Positions 1 to 13,200 of a stretch of 64,000 bases of DNA are shown here, in pieces (within the stretch, counting starts at the first letter, position 1; each line of letters begins with the position of its first letter). The DNA is taken from positions 2,360,906 to 2,424,905 of the forward strand of contig VYZI01000112.1 of the NCBI GenBank assembly GCA_013397695.1. Direction: 5' to 3'. The DNA is from Centropus unirufus. Lineage: Eukaryota; Chordata; Aves; Cuculiformes; Centropidae. The notes beneath the pieces are model-generated. The model did not search any database. It saw nothing but the letters and a program-made list of their open reading frames with translations, and was not told the DNA's origin. The position numbers and the translations under genes were made by a program.

Positions 1-3000
1 TTTTTGGTGGGGCTGGGGGAAGAAAGCATATACTTGGCTGGGGCTTAGGTGAGGTCTTGGGAGGGAAAAATCCTTGCAGCACCTGGGAAGGAAGAATACG
101 CGACTCTGTAGACCTTTGTTGTAAAACTCTTTCAACTTCCCAAGCTTAGACTCCCATTTTTATAATGCATATTAATTGTTTGACCTTTCAACTTTGGACT
201 CTATTAGGAAGAGGTTTTTGATGTTAAATACGTTGCCCTCAATGAAAATGTGTCCTTTGTGTAAAGTACATAACCACTATATGGTACCTGCGTTTATTTC
301 TGTTTGGAGGAAGAAGGCTGTTCATCATTTTTTGTCACATTGTTTACTTGTATTGTAGCAATCTATTTGCATGTGACAGTTAAATGAATGTAGGAGAAGC
401 TCCACCAGTCATTTATTATGAAGGGATACAAGAGATTTTTGCTGAGCCCCGAAGGCAGTTTCCTTCAGGCTTCATCTCCACATTCTGTAGAATAGTTCTA
501 GATTGGTCGTATGCCAACAGGCTTGATTTAAATATATATATATATATATATGTTTATATATATATATANTATATATATATATAATTTGAGGTCAACAAAA
601 AGTTCATACTGAGTTCAAGAAGATTTCTATCAAGCCCACAGATATGTGCTCAGGAAGACCATACAGTCCTATTTTGCCAGTTAATTTCTGTTCTAGCTAT
701 TTTACTGTCTTCTTCCTATAGAGAATGAAATATTAATTTCCTTTCTTTTGTGAGGCTTGTAATTTATCAGAATTTAGCTTCATCTGTGCCAGGAAAAAAA
801 GCAATGCAATTTGACACCACTTAAAAACACTAACATGCCTCTCCTTCGCCTGTTTCTTGGTTGGCCTTAGTCTGGAATTAAATTTTATTTAAGTATGAGC
901 TTGCAACTTGGAAGGGCTTTCTTAATTTTTTTTCTTTGACAGAAAAGCTGTGTATTGTCAAAGACTATGTAAGGCAAGCTGAGCATAAACGTCTTTAATT
1001 TAGGTGGAAAGAGGATGTGGCTTCCAGAACTTGCAGTTTCGGGTCGCTCCCTGCAGGAGCAACAGTTGGGTTTGTGTTCCCCTAGGTCTGAGGAGGTGGG
1101 TGGCAGTCCTCTTTATTTGTACAATGTTTGAGAATGAAGGGATAGCCCTTGGCCCATAGAAACACCTGCTCAAGCTTCTTTTGCCAAACCCATTGTAGTT
1201 ATCACCTGCTCTAGTTCTTTCCTTCTGTCATCTCTCTTTACTGTCTTTTTTTTTTCACATTTATGTTCTTTCTGCTTCTCTGCCTTCCCTTCCCCCTCTG
1301 GCCCATTTCTTTTTCAGTTTTTCCTTCCCTGCCAAGTCCCTGCTCATTTTAATTTTGCATGCTGCCTGGAATACTTTCTCCTGAGGCTTTTGTAATTCCG
1401 TTTTGATTAGCTTTTTATTCTGTGTAGAGATTGCCTGTACAGACAAGAATGCTTAGAATTTAGACAACGGTTGGATAGCTTCCTAGTGCGATCCAAAGCT
1501 TGCATTCAAGTATTTATGCAGGCTACCAAATCATATCTTAAAGTATTCCTGTGTTCCAAGACACTTTGCTCACGTTAACTGGGTTCTTGAACCAAATATT
1601 GTTCAGATAAAATGGTGATGACTTTGTGAAGGCAATGTCTGCTCTGGTCTGGATGTTCTTGCCATGTTAAGAGTAAAAAAATCTGACATTATATTTATAA
1701 ATTAATTAGTAGAATCAGTAAGAATAGAGTCCTGTTTTGGAAGGTTATTGAACTGTAATGGAAAATTTTCTTTCATAGCTCCCATGCTGCTCCCTGCCAG
1801 AGGAAAATGAAAGGCAGTTTAAAAAGACGCTGCCATTGTTAAAAGAAACACTGCAGCACAGCAGCACTATTTCAGCTTATAGAAAGGCTGATATGTATAT
1901 TAGGCACGAGGAATAAGTGCAATTTCACGTAATCTCAATAGCCTTATATGAAGAAGAGTGTTTAGAAAATATGAGTTCTCCCAAAAGTGTTTACATTATT
2001 TTGGTGCTGACTCATTAAACCTCACTGACAACACCAGCGAACCTGTGCTTTTCTCCCAAACAGGTGAGATTTACTTTAACTAAAACTCCAAAGGGTGCAG
2101 CCCTTTTATTTCCTGTTTCTACATGCCACGTTCTTAGGAGCAGAAATTCCTGCGTCTGCTAGTTATTTCCTTACTGCGTACAGTCGTACCAGGAAAAATA
2201 GCCTATAGAGTATCTTAAGCATCTGCTATGGAGAACAGAAGATTCAGTAAGAAGATGTTGATATCTAGTATGCGAGTAGTCATTGCGATACCCTTGACCA
2301 AGTTGGCTGTTGGAAGAAGGCATCACATTTTTTCTTTATTTTTTGGGAGTCCAACTACTTATAGGTAAATAAAGAACGTGTATATCCTTCTTGGTCTTTG
2401 AATACAAATGACAAACTTCCTCTTTCTGTGCCTGGTGCCTCGCATCCCAATCCACTTCATGCACATCCATAGCAGAAGGAGCATTTCATCGTTCTTTGTT
2501 TGCTGTAGCGCTTTTATAGCCTACATTTTGCAGAGCAGCCCTGTGCTCCCAGCTCCTTATGCCTGCCCCAGGAAATCCTGGGAAGTGTTTTGGCATTTCC
2601 TATGGGTGATGTTAAACTTTGCCTCATCTACAAGGGCTACGCAGCAGGAACTGGGGTGTTGCGAATGCCAAGCCCCGCATGGACTCGCACGGAGCAGTCG
2701 GCGTTGTGCCCATGCAGCCCAATCTGGGCTGGATTGGTGGAGTTGGAGGCATGGGGTGGAGGCTTCCCCACTTTGAGAACTTACAAGAGTGCATCTAGAG
2801 TGCTGTGTCAGATATAAGAGAAAAGAAAGCAAACGACAGAGAATTCGGGTTTGTTCAGCTTTAAAAACTCAGTGCCTTAAATCCAGTTCTTTTCTCCTTG
2901 GGTTGTGGTTTTGTTTACCTTGAGAATTCTAGGTCTGCAGTGCACAGAGGATCTGCCTGAAGGACTTGGCTTTGACCTGCAGCTTTGCTTGCTTTTCGCT

Positions 3001-4209
3001 GGTGCCCTCATTGGGTGAGCCATGAGGATCCCTTTGCAGAGGGATTGTTTCATTTACAAAGTCAACTGCTCACCTTCACGGCTGCTGGGGAAGAAGACAG
3101 GGCTTGGTGGGACCATGGCCAGTTACCCCTGGAAGGGTCCATGCTTCGGGCAGCCCTGTGAGACTGCCCTGACTGTCCCTGGTCCTGGCCCTTACAGCTG
3201 GTTCCCAGGAATAATTTGTCCCCAGTTATTGTTCCATTCCTCAGAGTGGAAAATGGAAACTCTCCAGGTGAAATTGATGGGACTCACATCTTATCCATCT
3301 TTTCCGGGGACATTTTAAAAGTCCTGTCACGTTCGTGTGGTGCTTTGTGTCTGTACTATGAGCTCCCTTCAGTAGCACGGTCTGTGGGGTTTTCAGAGGG
3401 GTTCCCCACACCTGAACACTACTAGCACGTCCCAGGCGATTCTTGGAAAGCTTGTCCTCCATTAAGGACGACTTTCTGAATTTCAATCCTTGCAAAAGTG
3501 ATTACCTTTATTGTCTGGATGGAAATGATCTGTTCCAGGGCATCACTCGTACCTCAGCAGGGAGCATTTGGTGACGGTCATGGGCACAGGCACATCTGTT
3601 TGGTCAGGTGTCCAGTCCTAGATGCCCAGTTTGTTGGTTTGACTTTTGAGAGTCCTTAAATAGGTCACTAGAAGGTTGATGACAATGTTCAGGGGAAGGA
3701 GAATGTCTTGTAACGTGTCCTGCCAGTGTTTCACTGAGGAATAATGAACCGTGCAGCGAGACTTCGCAGCCAAGGCCTTGACTGGTCTTCATCCTGGACT
3801 TAAATGATCTCTTAAAACCCAGTGCTGGTGGAGCATGTGAATTTAAAATATGATGGCACACCAGAGATCTCTCACCAAAGAGAGCAGGATTTATTTTGTG
3901 ATCTATGTATATCTAGCAATGCCAAAAAATACCTGGAAATGGGGTTTTATGTATGGGGACAATTAGAAAAAATATATGATGTCTTGCAGTACTCAAACTG
4001 ATTTACTGGTTTCTCTTTATTGGGGGAGGGAAAGGGCAAAATGCTAGTACAATTATCTGAATGTTAAAAACAAAGCTAAAAATTCTTCCTGCAATAAGCA
4101 TTTTCTAATTTCATATTACCTTGGCACCATGAAAAAGTACCTTGTCTTCTGCCTCAGGCAACTTGAAGTCAGGACCTCATTAACTAAAAAATACTTTTTC
4201 TTTTTACAG
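1..4209 (+). other. MAPK12 intron upstream of the first visible exon
   Basis: I looked for the preceding p38 exon, the segment that normally holds the GTDL and LVYQMLRGLK-type motifs, and did not find it. The stretch holds an AT microsatellite at 531-583 and otherwise nothing I can name. Confidence 0.6.
531..583. repeat. AT dinucleotide microsatellite
   Basis: About 50 bp of alternating A/T interrupted by tgttta and one ambiguous base at 569, which probably marks a sequencing or assembly slip. Confidence 0.95.
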
Positions 4210-4239
4210 TATATTCATTCATCAGGCATAATTCACAGG
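4210..4239 (+). CDS. MAPK12: MAPK12 exon (YIHSSGIIHR)
   Basis: A 30-nt exon between ttttacag and gtaagt. It encodes YIHSSGIIHR, the start of the catalytic loop, and is completed by DLKPGN in the next exon. Phase 0 at both ends. Confidence 0.93.
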
Positions 4240-7200
4240 GTAAGTGGAAAAAAAGTACAAAAGATGTTTATATTCTGCTAATGTGAGTGGTGTTTATGTA
4301 TAAGCATGCTCATAAATACGCCTGAAATTCTGTTTATTGGTGCCTCAGTTTGATGATGCCTTTGGTTCCTTCTTCAAAAGGAATGAAATGTGGTATGGTT
4401 ACATCAGCGCAGTTGGGCACTCCAGTTGCGCTGGATACAGATTATACTAGGATTTCTTAAATTACTTTATGACATTGTCTCATAAGAGCAAATAGTGTCT
4501 GTATTGTGAAGGATACAAGTGTTTACTGGCTTTTGGGGTTTTTTACAGTGAAGGTGAAACTTTTTTAATGTTTAAACGTTTAAACATCTTGTTAATGTGC
4601 AGTGGTGGATGTGTCAAAACATAGGAGCTGTAGTCCCAGATTTTACAGCCTTGAAAACCCTGATTTTTTCCTGAGATAAATTAAGAATCTGATTTTTTTT
4701 TTTAATCCCTGATGTCTAAAGTCGGCCTAAAATCAGTTTTGCACTGTGAAGGAGTTTTGAATGATGCCCTCGTGGTACCAAGCAGGATAACTTTCCCCCA
4801 AACTACATCAGGAGGTTTATAATAAAATATCAGGAGCACCACAGAAAGTGCGTGTTGTGTAGTAGCTTCAAATGGGGCATGGGAAATACACAAACTCTCA
4901 AAATAATATAATACTTTGATATTTTTATAACTGCCATGATCATGGTCTAAATTTACAGTTGCTTAGACTTGTTCTGAGCTCTCTTGGTGGCTCTTGAGCT
5001 TCTTGATTTTGTTAGAGGTCTTTGCACCAATTTGTTTCTCTCTGAGGTCCCTCTGATCTTAAAATATCTTTGAAACAGGTTAGACCTGTTAAAAGTTCAG
5101 AGAGAAGATTTTTCTGAACTTCTTGTGCTAAAGCGTGTCAAGCAATGGTTGGAAAAAGCTGAAGGAAAATTTATTTCTGATTTTTTTCTTTCTCTTTGTA
5201 ACTGTGAATGTGCAAGAGTCACTGATGTTGCAAAATCTTTTAGTTGTTGCTAGGACTCTTCCCTTTGCTGCTAAATTTAGTACAGCTTACAAAGATCATT
5301 AGGAGACTCTACAGCAGTTGAAGAGGCTTAAGGGAATTTTTTTCCCATGTTGCTGCCTTCGTTCAATTGACTTCATTAGGTAATTGATTTTCTCACAGAA
5401 GAGAGCATAGGCTTTTATGTAAAATATTTGATTCCTTCAAACAACTCCCTCTACGTCTGTCAGGGTATGGAACCTTTCTAAAGTGTATTTTGATATGCAG
5501 TACATACGGTCCAGAAGTATATATGGGAATTCTTAACTTTGTGGTGTTAGCATTAAATGTGACAAATTTATGTGCAAACCCCATCCTTTGCAGGCAAGTA
5601 TTTTCCTCACCTCTTAGGAGAAAAAATAGTTTGATTTTTCTCAGGGGGAAATAGTGGAAAAAAAGATAAACATATTCAAGTTTGTGTCTTTGTTTCTCTT
5701 ATTTGTTGTGCTTTATTTTCCAGCCTGGCTTTATGACATTGTTTTCCCTGCCTCTATTCTAAGTGGTTGTATGAAAAACATTAAACCTAAATGGAAGAAA
5801 GTAACTAAGTGTGCTTTATTGTGCTTGCTGTAACAGCAACAAATTATTTACATTTCAAATATGATTGCAGGATCTAAAGCCTGGGAATCTGGCAGTAAAC
5901 GAAGACTGCGAATTGAAGGTAGGATATGTTTGTCTGAAGAAAGCAGTCAGATACGTTAGAAATGTTCCACAGAGGACAATGTGTCTACAGAAACAGCTGT
6001 AGGTGTGCTGGCTGGTTCCAGTGATGGGTCAGGCCTTCACCCACAGGAGTCGTGAAGAAGTAGGGGAACACGAGGATATGAAAGGGAAGAGGATCGGGAG
6101 AGCAGTGGTTCATCTCAACAAAAAAAAACCAAACAAAATATTACAAGAGTCTGCTCCTTAGAAGCATTTTCCCATTTGTCTGGCTTCAGTCACCACAAGA
6201 ATAATTAAATATCCCTTTAAGACATAAAGCCCTGAATACTGAGAATCTGTTCACCTCCTATTTGTATGTCCTTGACTGACATCAATGTGCACTTCATATG
6301 AACAGCAGAGGTAATGATCAATTTCTGAGATCCTTCTGGGCCCAAACACAAGAAATGGCTGCATCTACTGCTAGAAATGCTGCCCAAGGTGTCCCAGCTG
6401 AAAATATCCAGTCCAGATAGAACACTCCAGGAAGCTGGAACCCAACCCTAACAGGGGAGAGGTGGGAGCTGACTCCAAGATGCAGAGTTAGGATCTCTGG
6501 TGTGGAAGTCAGAGCTGTGGGTTATTACGTTCATGGTAACCACGTTTGTGTGGTTGCTGACTTGGGTCCCTCCAGCGGGGTGAAGGGCAGAGTAAGAACA
6601 GAAACTGCTTCTGCACGTTTGGTGTTGATGGAGAAGTCCACACCACACACAGCTGTGTGCCCACACCAAGCGCATCTGCGTGACAGTATCAGTCACCCTT
6701 TTCCGGTGTGATGTGTGCGTTGCAATGAATACTGGTGTATATTTGTATGCAGTTACTCAAAAATACTTTGCAAGAAAAAAAAATAATCTGTCCTGGTTAC
6801 AGTTGGGTCAGTAATGGAGAACCGGTTTTATGACATGTTGCAGCTAATCACTTCAGAGGGGCACGAGAGGAATCACGAACTCCTCACTATGGACAAGAAC
6901 ATCTTATTTCTTTGGATGTGATTCCTTCTGCGTGGCCACAACTGACAGTGGTATCAATTTCAGGGAGACTACAGTGTATTTCATGGAAGAAATATATCAG
7001 TTCTGCTTCAGTATTCTTTAGTATTGAGGAAAAAAAATCAACGAGGGGAGACAATTCCTAATTCCATCTCCTGAGACCAGCTATTAGCTATTTCTGCTGT
7101 TAAACTGCCGGGCAGGAGCATTTGATGGCATTTTTTGTATTACCTGGTTGCTAATTCTCTGGACTGGGGCAAGTATTGGCAGGTATTCTGATTGCCTTCA

Positions 7201-10200
7201 TCTTATCCATCCGGACTGCCCTCCAGAGATGGGCAGGAGTGTGGTGCACACCTACACCCCTTCCCAGTATAGAAACTGGGCTTAGCTGCCATGCACCTTG
7301 GAGACTGGGTCTGTAGCACCCGTTGTGGGAAGCCGTAGATGTTGCCACTTCCTTGGAAATGTTCTCAGTAGAGCCTGTCTCAGTAGTAATTCCTCTCCTA
7401 TGCATTTGTGGTCCCGAGCCTCCTCCTAAATTATTGAAATGAAATACTGAATCTGACTGGTTCCGATTGCCGTTTTCTATGTGTCTTGGAAATCTTCCAA
7501 AAGCTGCTAGAATTAGTGATATTTGCACTTCAGAAATGATTATGTAATGTACGCTGACCTAGCAAAACTGCATCTACTTGGCTGTGTTAGAATGACTTTG
7601 CTACATAAAAAAAAAGCCAATTATTTATGATGAAGTAGAATTAAGTGGTATTCAACACTGTGTAGTTTAGGAATACAGGCTGACCTGGGTGTTCTGGGTG
7701 CTGTCATTTAAATATTTCCCTCTTTAACACAAAGAGCCATTGTCTCCTCCTGGCTTGTAGGCCAAATAGTGAGTAAGTCCTAGGGTGATGGGGAAAAAAA
7801 CGGATGTAGAAGGAACAGTTGTTCATGTTTCTGACACTCACACCCTGAACTGTGCAACTACGCTTTGAGATGCAGCCCAGGTCTAAGACATTCCTCCATA
7901 ATACAATCTCCTTATGTAACACAACTGATTTTTTTTTTTTCTGTTACCTTGGATGTTTTTAAGCTTTTAGATAAACCAAGGCAAATAATTCTATATCAGA
8001 ACAAAATTTTGTAAAATGGCAAGGAGAAAATGAAGCATGAAGCTTTAGTTTTTTGTTCCTTGACTCTCGGAGCAGAATTCTGCTGCCCCTGGTTGCACAG
8101 TAAGCTCTGATATCATATGCAGAAAAAAAGTGCAGATTTGCAATGAGGACATACAGGTTGCCTCTGGCGTATAAACAGGAAACAAACCATAAAATGTTGA
8201 GAAATGTGCGTAAAAAAATATCAAGGCAAGGATTTTACTGGGACCTCTTGCAGTGAGGGAGTTGAACTTGCTCCCCCAAGAGTAGAGTGGGCAGAGTAGA
8301 GTAGAGTAGTAGTAGATTAGAGTAGAGTGGTAGTAGTAGTTGGGTAGAGTGGGCAGGCTATGACCCTGCTCTGAGGCTGCACTTCCAAAGTTGGGTCATG
8401 GGAGCACAGGACTGCGCTGCCAGCAGCAGTCCAGACCCTTTTCCACCCTTTTCTGTACACTTTGAAGGTCCCCCAGCATAAGATCCAGCAGGGAGGACAC
8501 TGTGGGCAAGTTGGAACCGTTCCTTGACTTGGTAATTAATTAATAAGCAATCAGCTTATTAATGAATCGGCTTTATGCTTCACAATGAGCTTTCAGGCTC
8601 CCTCATCTGATGCTCGCAACTGTTGCACAGGAATCAGAAACGTGGTAGTAAAGTGTGCCTGAAGGGAAATCGCTGTCCTTTCTGTAGTCGAGAAGGTACA
8701 AGGGTTTCTTTATTACAGTTATTGAAGCAAGTTAGGAAAATAAAGTTTGCTGAGCAGAGGAGAAGCTTGTCTTTAGGGAGCCAAGGGGAATTTTCTCTCT
8801 CTTTTGTAACTCCTGCATTAAAAATAGGATTTTAAAACTCACTCGGAAAATTGCATTGGAAGTTTGAGCTGCAAAATCCGTGATGTGAGTATGAGAATAA
8901 TAGTTTCATGTCAAGTTTGTTGCTGAGGTGGTAACATATTAAGTACTGGTAGGATATGCTTGAGCCAAATGAATGAATACATTAACAAAAAGAAATCCTC
9001 AAGTTAGTGCATGGCACACAAAAATTCTTGGTGACATTTTCTGCTTTTGCAAAAACAGAAATGCAAATTATCGTTTAACTTTCCTCAGCTGCAAGTGTCA
9101 CAAGCCTTGGTAAGGAACAGGCCTAAATGCTGTGTTGGAATGGATGGTACCGCATGTGGATTTTGAGCTTAACTCCCTTTTTTTTTTCCACCTCCCCTCT
9201 TCTGTTACTGGGAAGACATAATGTGTGTTGTATGTGTACAACAAATTTGAAAGCTGTATATAAGTGTATACTTTGTTGCAGCACGTATTTTGAATCCTGT
9301 AAATATTCAGTACCCAAATTTCTGAAGGGTAACTTTGGCTGTAATAAATTGTATTGTGTGGGTAAGTACAAAAATCTCGCCCTTTGCCTGCTATTCCTGT
9401 TTATAAATTGGGAAGTCGTCAGCAGTTATGAGGAAGATGTGGAAATGATGTTTCAAGCATGGCAATAAAGATAAGCCATAACATTTTAGACTCTTGATCT
9501 ATGAGAGAAGATATGATTTTCCTTTCTGCTAGTTCCAGGGAGTGATGAAACTAGCCTGAAATATTACAAAATATTTAATTACAGAGAGCATTACATAAAC
9601 ATCACTCGATATATTAATGCACAGGGGCTCCTAGCTAAAACTTCTGCCCTGTCACCCCATGTGAAGCCAGATACACATGGAAATTAGTGGCTGCTCACGC
9701 AGAGCTACAAATTCAAATATCTGTGGATGGCAATGATTTATCTTGAATAGACTTCTCTTACCCAAGGGCCCTTGCTTCTTGTAAGAAGCACAAACCTCCT
9801 GGTAAACTATGAATTGATTGTCATTCAGGAGTGGAATTTCCTAGATGTTGGCTCCATAGTTTTGCACCATCTTTTGACCAACTTTATAGAAACAGATAAA
9901 AGGCCATAACATTAATTTGTTAATTTTGCCATACGTGTTGCTATATCTAGAGATAAATATCTGAGAGTCTTAAAAATAAGCTGAATTGTGTATAATCCTT
10001 TAAAAAATTGCATCGACCTTGCATTTCTTACAGAGGGTCGTCCTGTAGTTGACACAGGAGGTTGGGAAAAACTCAGTCCAGCTGAATTCTCCACTCTTGT
10101 ATATATTCAGTATGACCTATAATAAGCTTTCTCTGATATTAAAACTCAGAAAATAAAGTTAGTGATTTGTCTTTACTTCAAACTATTATTGGAACATACC

Positions 10201-13200
10201 CTTGAATGGCTGTGGCACCCGGGATATGAGTGCAATGTACACCATGTAGAGGTGGATGCTGTTCTTTTAGTCCTGGCAAGTTATGATAGCCATTCCATGG
10301 CCAGAGCCATGGAATTTGCTCAGAATGGAACCCATATTTAATTAATAATCGAAGAATTTTTTCTTTATCGGTTTTACAGCTTTTAGTGTCACTATCTAAC
10401 ATGGGGAGAAAATCATAAAAATCCTTGTTATTTCTGTCTTGATTTTTCAAATGAGAACAAGACACTTCAATGAGAATAAAGATGCAAAAAGAACCCAATC
10501 TCTGCAGAACGCTCCGGTTCTTTTATTTTCCACATTTTTCAAGTCTATATGAAGTAGATAACTAGCTGTCTGATCAGGATGTTTGTGCTTCCACTACAGA
10601 TTCTGGATTTTGGATTGGCCAGGCACACAGACAGCGAGATGACCGGTTACGTGGTGACAAGGTGGTACAGAGCCCCTGAGGTCATACTCAACTGGATGCA
10701 TTATACACAAACAGGTCAGCATCTCCTCAGAGAAGCCTTAAGAGAGCTGAAGGAGTCACTAATCAGGCAATACAGAAGCAAGTCCTTGTTTCTGAAGTGA
10801 AGGAGAAATGGGATGAAAAGACAACATAATTATGCAAAACTTCCTTGTAGATAAATTATAGTTAATCACTCAGTGGTTGTGAGTTTGGGGGGCTTTTTTG
10901 TATATTTTCTGAGAGTAAGAATGCCAAGATGGTTGAAAAAAAATGATAAAACTGTCTGCAGATGTGACAGTCTGGTCTGCGTTCTTGTGTTCTGCGCTGT
11001 CATCTTCCTGCAGAAGTGCTGCTTGTAACTGGACCTGGCAGGGGGAAATGGCAGGAGGAGGGAATTCAAGTAACATTAGAATAACTGGACCTTTTTGAAA
11101 GCATTGAAAATTTATGTACCATATGCATCTGCCTTTCACTGAGAAATTGCTTCTACATATTTCGAGATTATCTCCAGTGGCTAATTAGGAACTCCAGTGG
11201 TTTTCCCTGTGCTGTTCATGCTATTTGGCAAAGCACTCATTTATTTTGTAATAGGCTATAAAGGTAAATTTTATGCTTCTTTAAACCACATTTTATATTA
11301 AACTTTATGTACCTTTAAACAGACAAGTATTAAGCAATTTAATGTGACTATGGGTTTTTTTTTCAGTTGACATCTGGTCTGTGGGCTGTATAATGGCTGA
11401 GATGATAACGGGGAGGCCTCTGTTCAAAGGAAATGATCGTATCCTTCAGTGAATTTATGACACTAATGTAAGAAAATGATGAGAGATTCTTACACGATGC
11501 AGTAGGTCTGTTCAGAAACTGATGAGCATAAATTGCATAGTAAAATGGCTTGCACATTTCTCATTAACTGGTTGTCTGATATCCGTACCCCTTTTCCACA
11601 TCCACATATTAAAACTTGTATTACTGAACTTTTTCAATAGAGAAAGACCGGTGATCCTTGAAGCATGTCTCAAATCATCTGGTAAAAGGTTCTGTGATGA
11701 CGGAAAAGATTTTATTCTTTTTAAGGAATAGGTTCTGCCGTTCAGAACATGCAAAGAAGTTGCTGCTGCAGTATGTGGACTTAGGCGAACATGAGAGCCC
11801 ATTCCATTCTTTGAGACTAACCAAAAAATGTTATGAAGTAAGATATTGTAAAAAGATTTGGATGTACAGAAAACATCTTAAGATTAAGCCATAATTCAAC
11901 CTGAATTGATACTTCATTGGCAGTAGTAATTACAATAGTTAGTAGAGGACAATAGCAATAGAAGACAGCAATTTTTTTTCACTTTTTTTTGCCCGAGTTT
12001 TGTTGGTCTGACAGCTCAGCCTAATCTTTTTGCACTACTTTTCTCCTTGTGGTGTTCCAGTCGATAAATTGCTTATCTCCAAATACTTGTTTACAGAGTC
12101 ACAATTGTTTCAATTTAGTTATATTTGTATTTAAGTACTTGCATGTAAGATTAAGACTTCATTGCATGGTTAATATTTTTCTCATTTTGTGAAGAAGGGA
12201 AGAATAAGAAGGGAAGATTGCATTCACCAGAAAAATAGTGATGACGATGGAAAAGTAGGACACATCAAATTATTTCAGCTCTACAGATTTAATCTTAACA
12301 AGAAAATTCTAAAATGCCTGCCAAAAAAACAGCTGTTGGCTAATTAAATTAACATTTCTCGACTAAATGCTAACCTTGAGCATTCTGTTACGTAAATAAG
12401 GAAGGGAACCAGTCATGATTTTCAAGTTGCACTGTAAATAGGAGTGGAAAAGCTAATATTTTAATCATGCTGGGTTTGGGAGATTTCAGATGTATTGCAT
12501 GGAGTTCTACGTCTTGTGAAGGAAAGGAGACCCCGCTGGCCTTTGAGAACACAAATCAGTATTAAGTACTGTGAGGAGGAGGCAGCCATGGGTTCTGCTG
12601 TGGGTAGAGGAATAAGGGCTTTTTTTGTCTTTAGCATTGTGAACAGGTTGTCACGCAAACTTGCCATGGATTTGATTCATTTATTTCATGAGCGCTGGCC
12701 ACCACTGCCATTTTCTGCAGAGGATGGTGGAATCCTCACATGTGGAGGGCTGATCTAGCCTCCAGCTTCTTGTCTGCTGCTCTTACCGGAGGATCAAACA
12801 CGACATCAAGTGGTTCTCTGCAGCACGAGCTTCCGACGAGTACGGTGCTTCTTCTTTGAAATAGCTGATATTTTTGGTGAATAACCTGGGCTGGTTTAGG
12901 ATACAGAAGACTAAGGAGTGTCCTGATGCCTTACCCCAATGCCTCTAATATCTCAGCATCTGGAGTTGTGCTATCCCTGTGGGAAATGAGGAAGAGAGGG
13001 ATGATTTCTTTTTCTTGAAGTTTCTCAGTAAGGAGAAGAACCAGCGCAGACTGGTTGCCTCTGATTTTTATCCCTGATGTTCCTTGTGACTTTTCCTGTC
13101 TCTACCCAAGTATGGGATAGACCAGGGCAATGCATGCAATACATGTGTTAATTGTTTAGATACTTCAATAATCTTGGAGTGATTTTGACAAAAAATATAA

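Noticed and set aside
2042..2080. cttttctcccaaacag|gtgagat as a splice site for the missing MAPK12 exon
   Set aside because: The acceptor-like and donor-like bases adjoin with no exon between them, and the neighbouring codons do not resemble p38.
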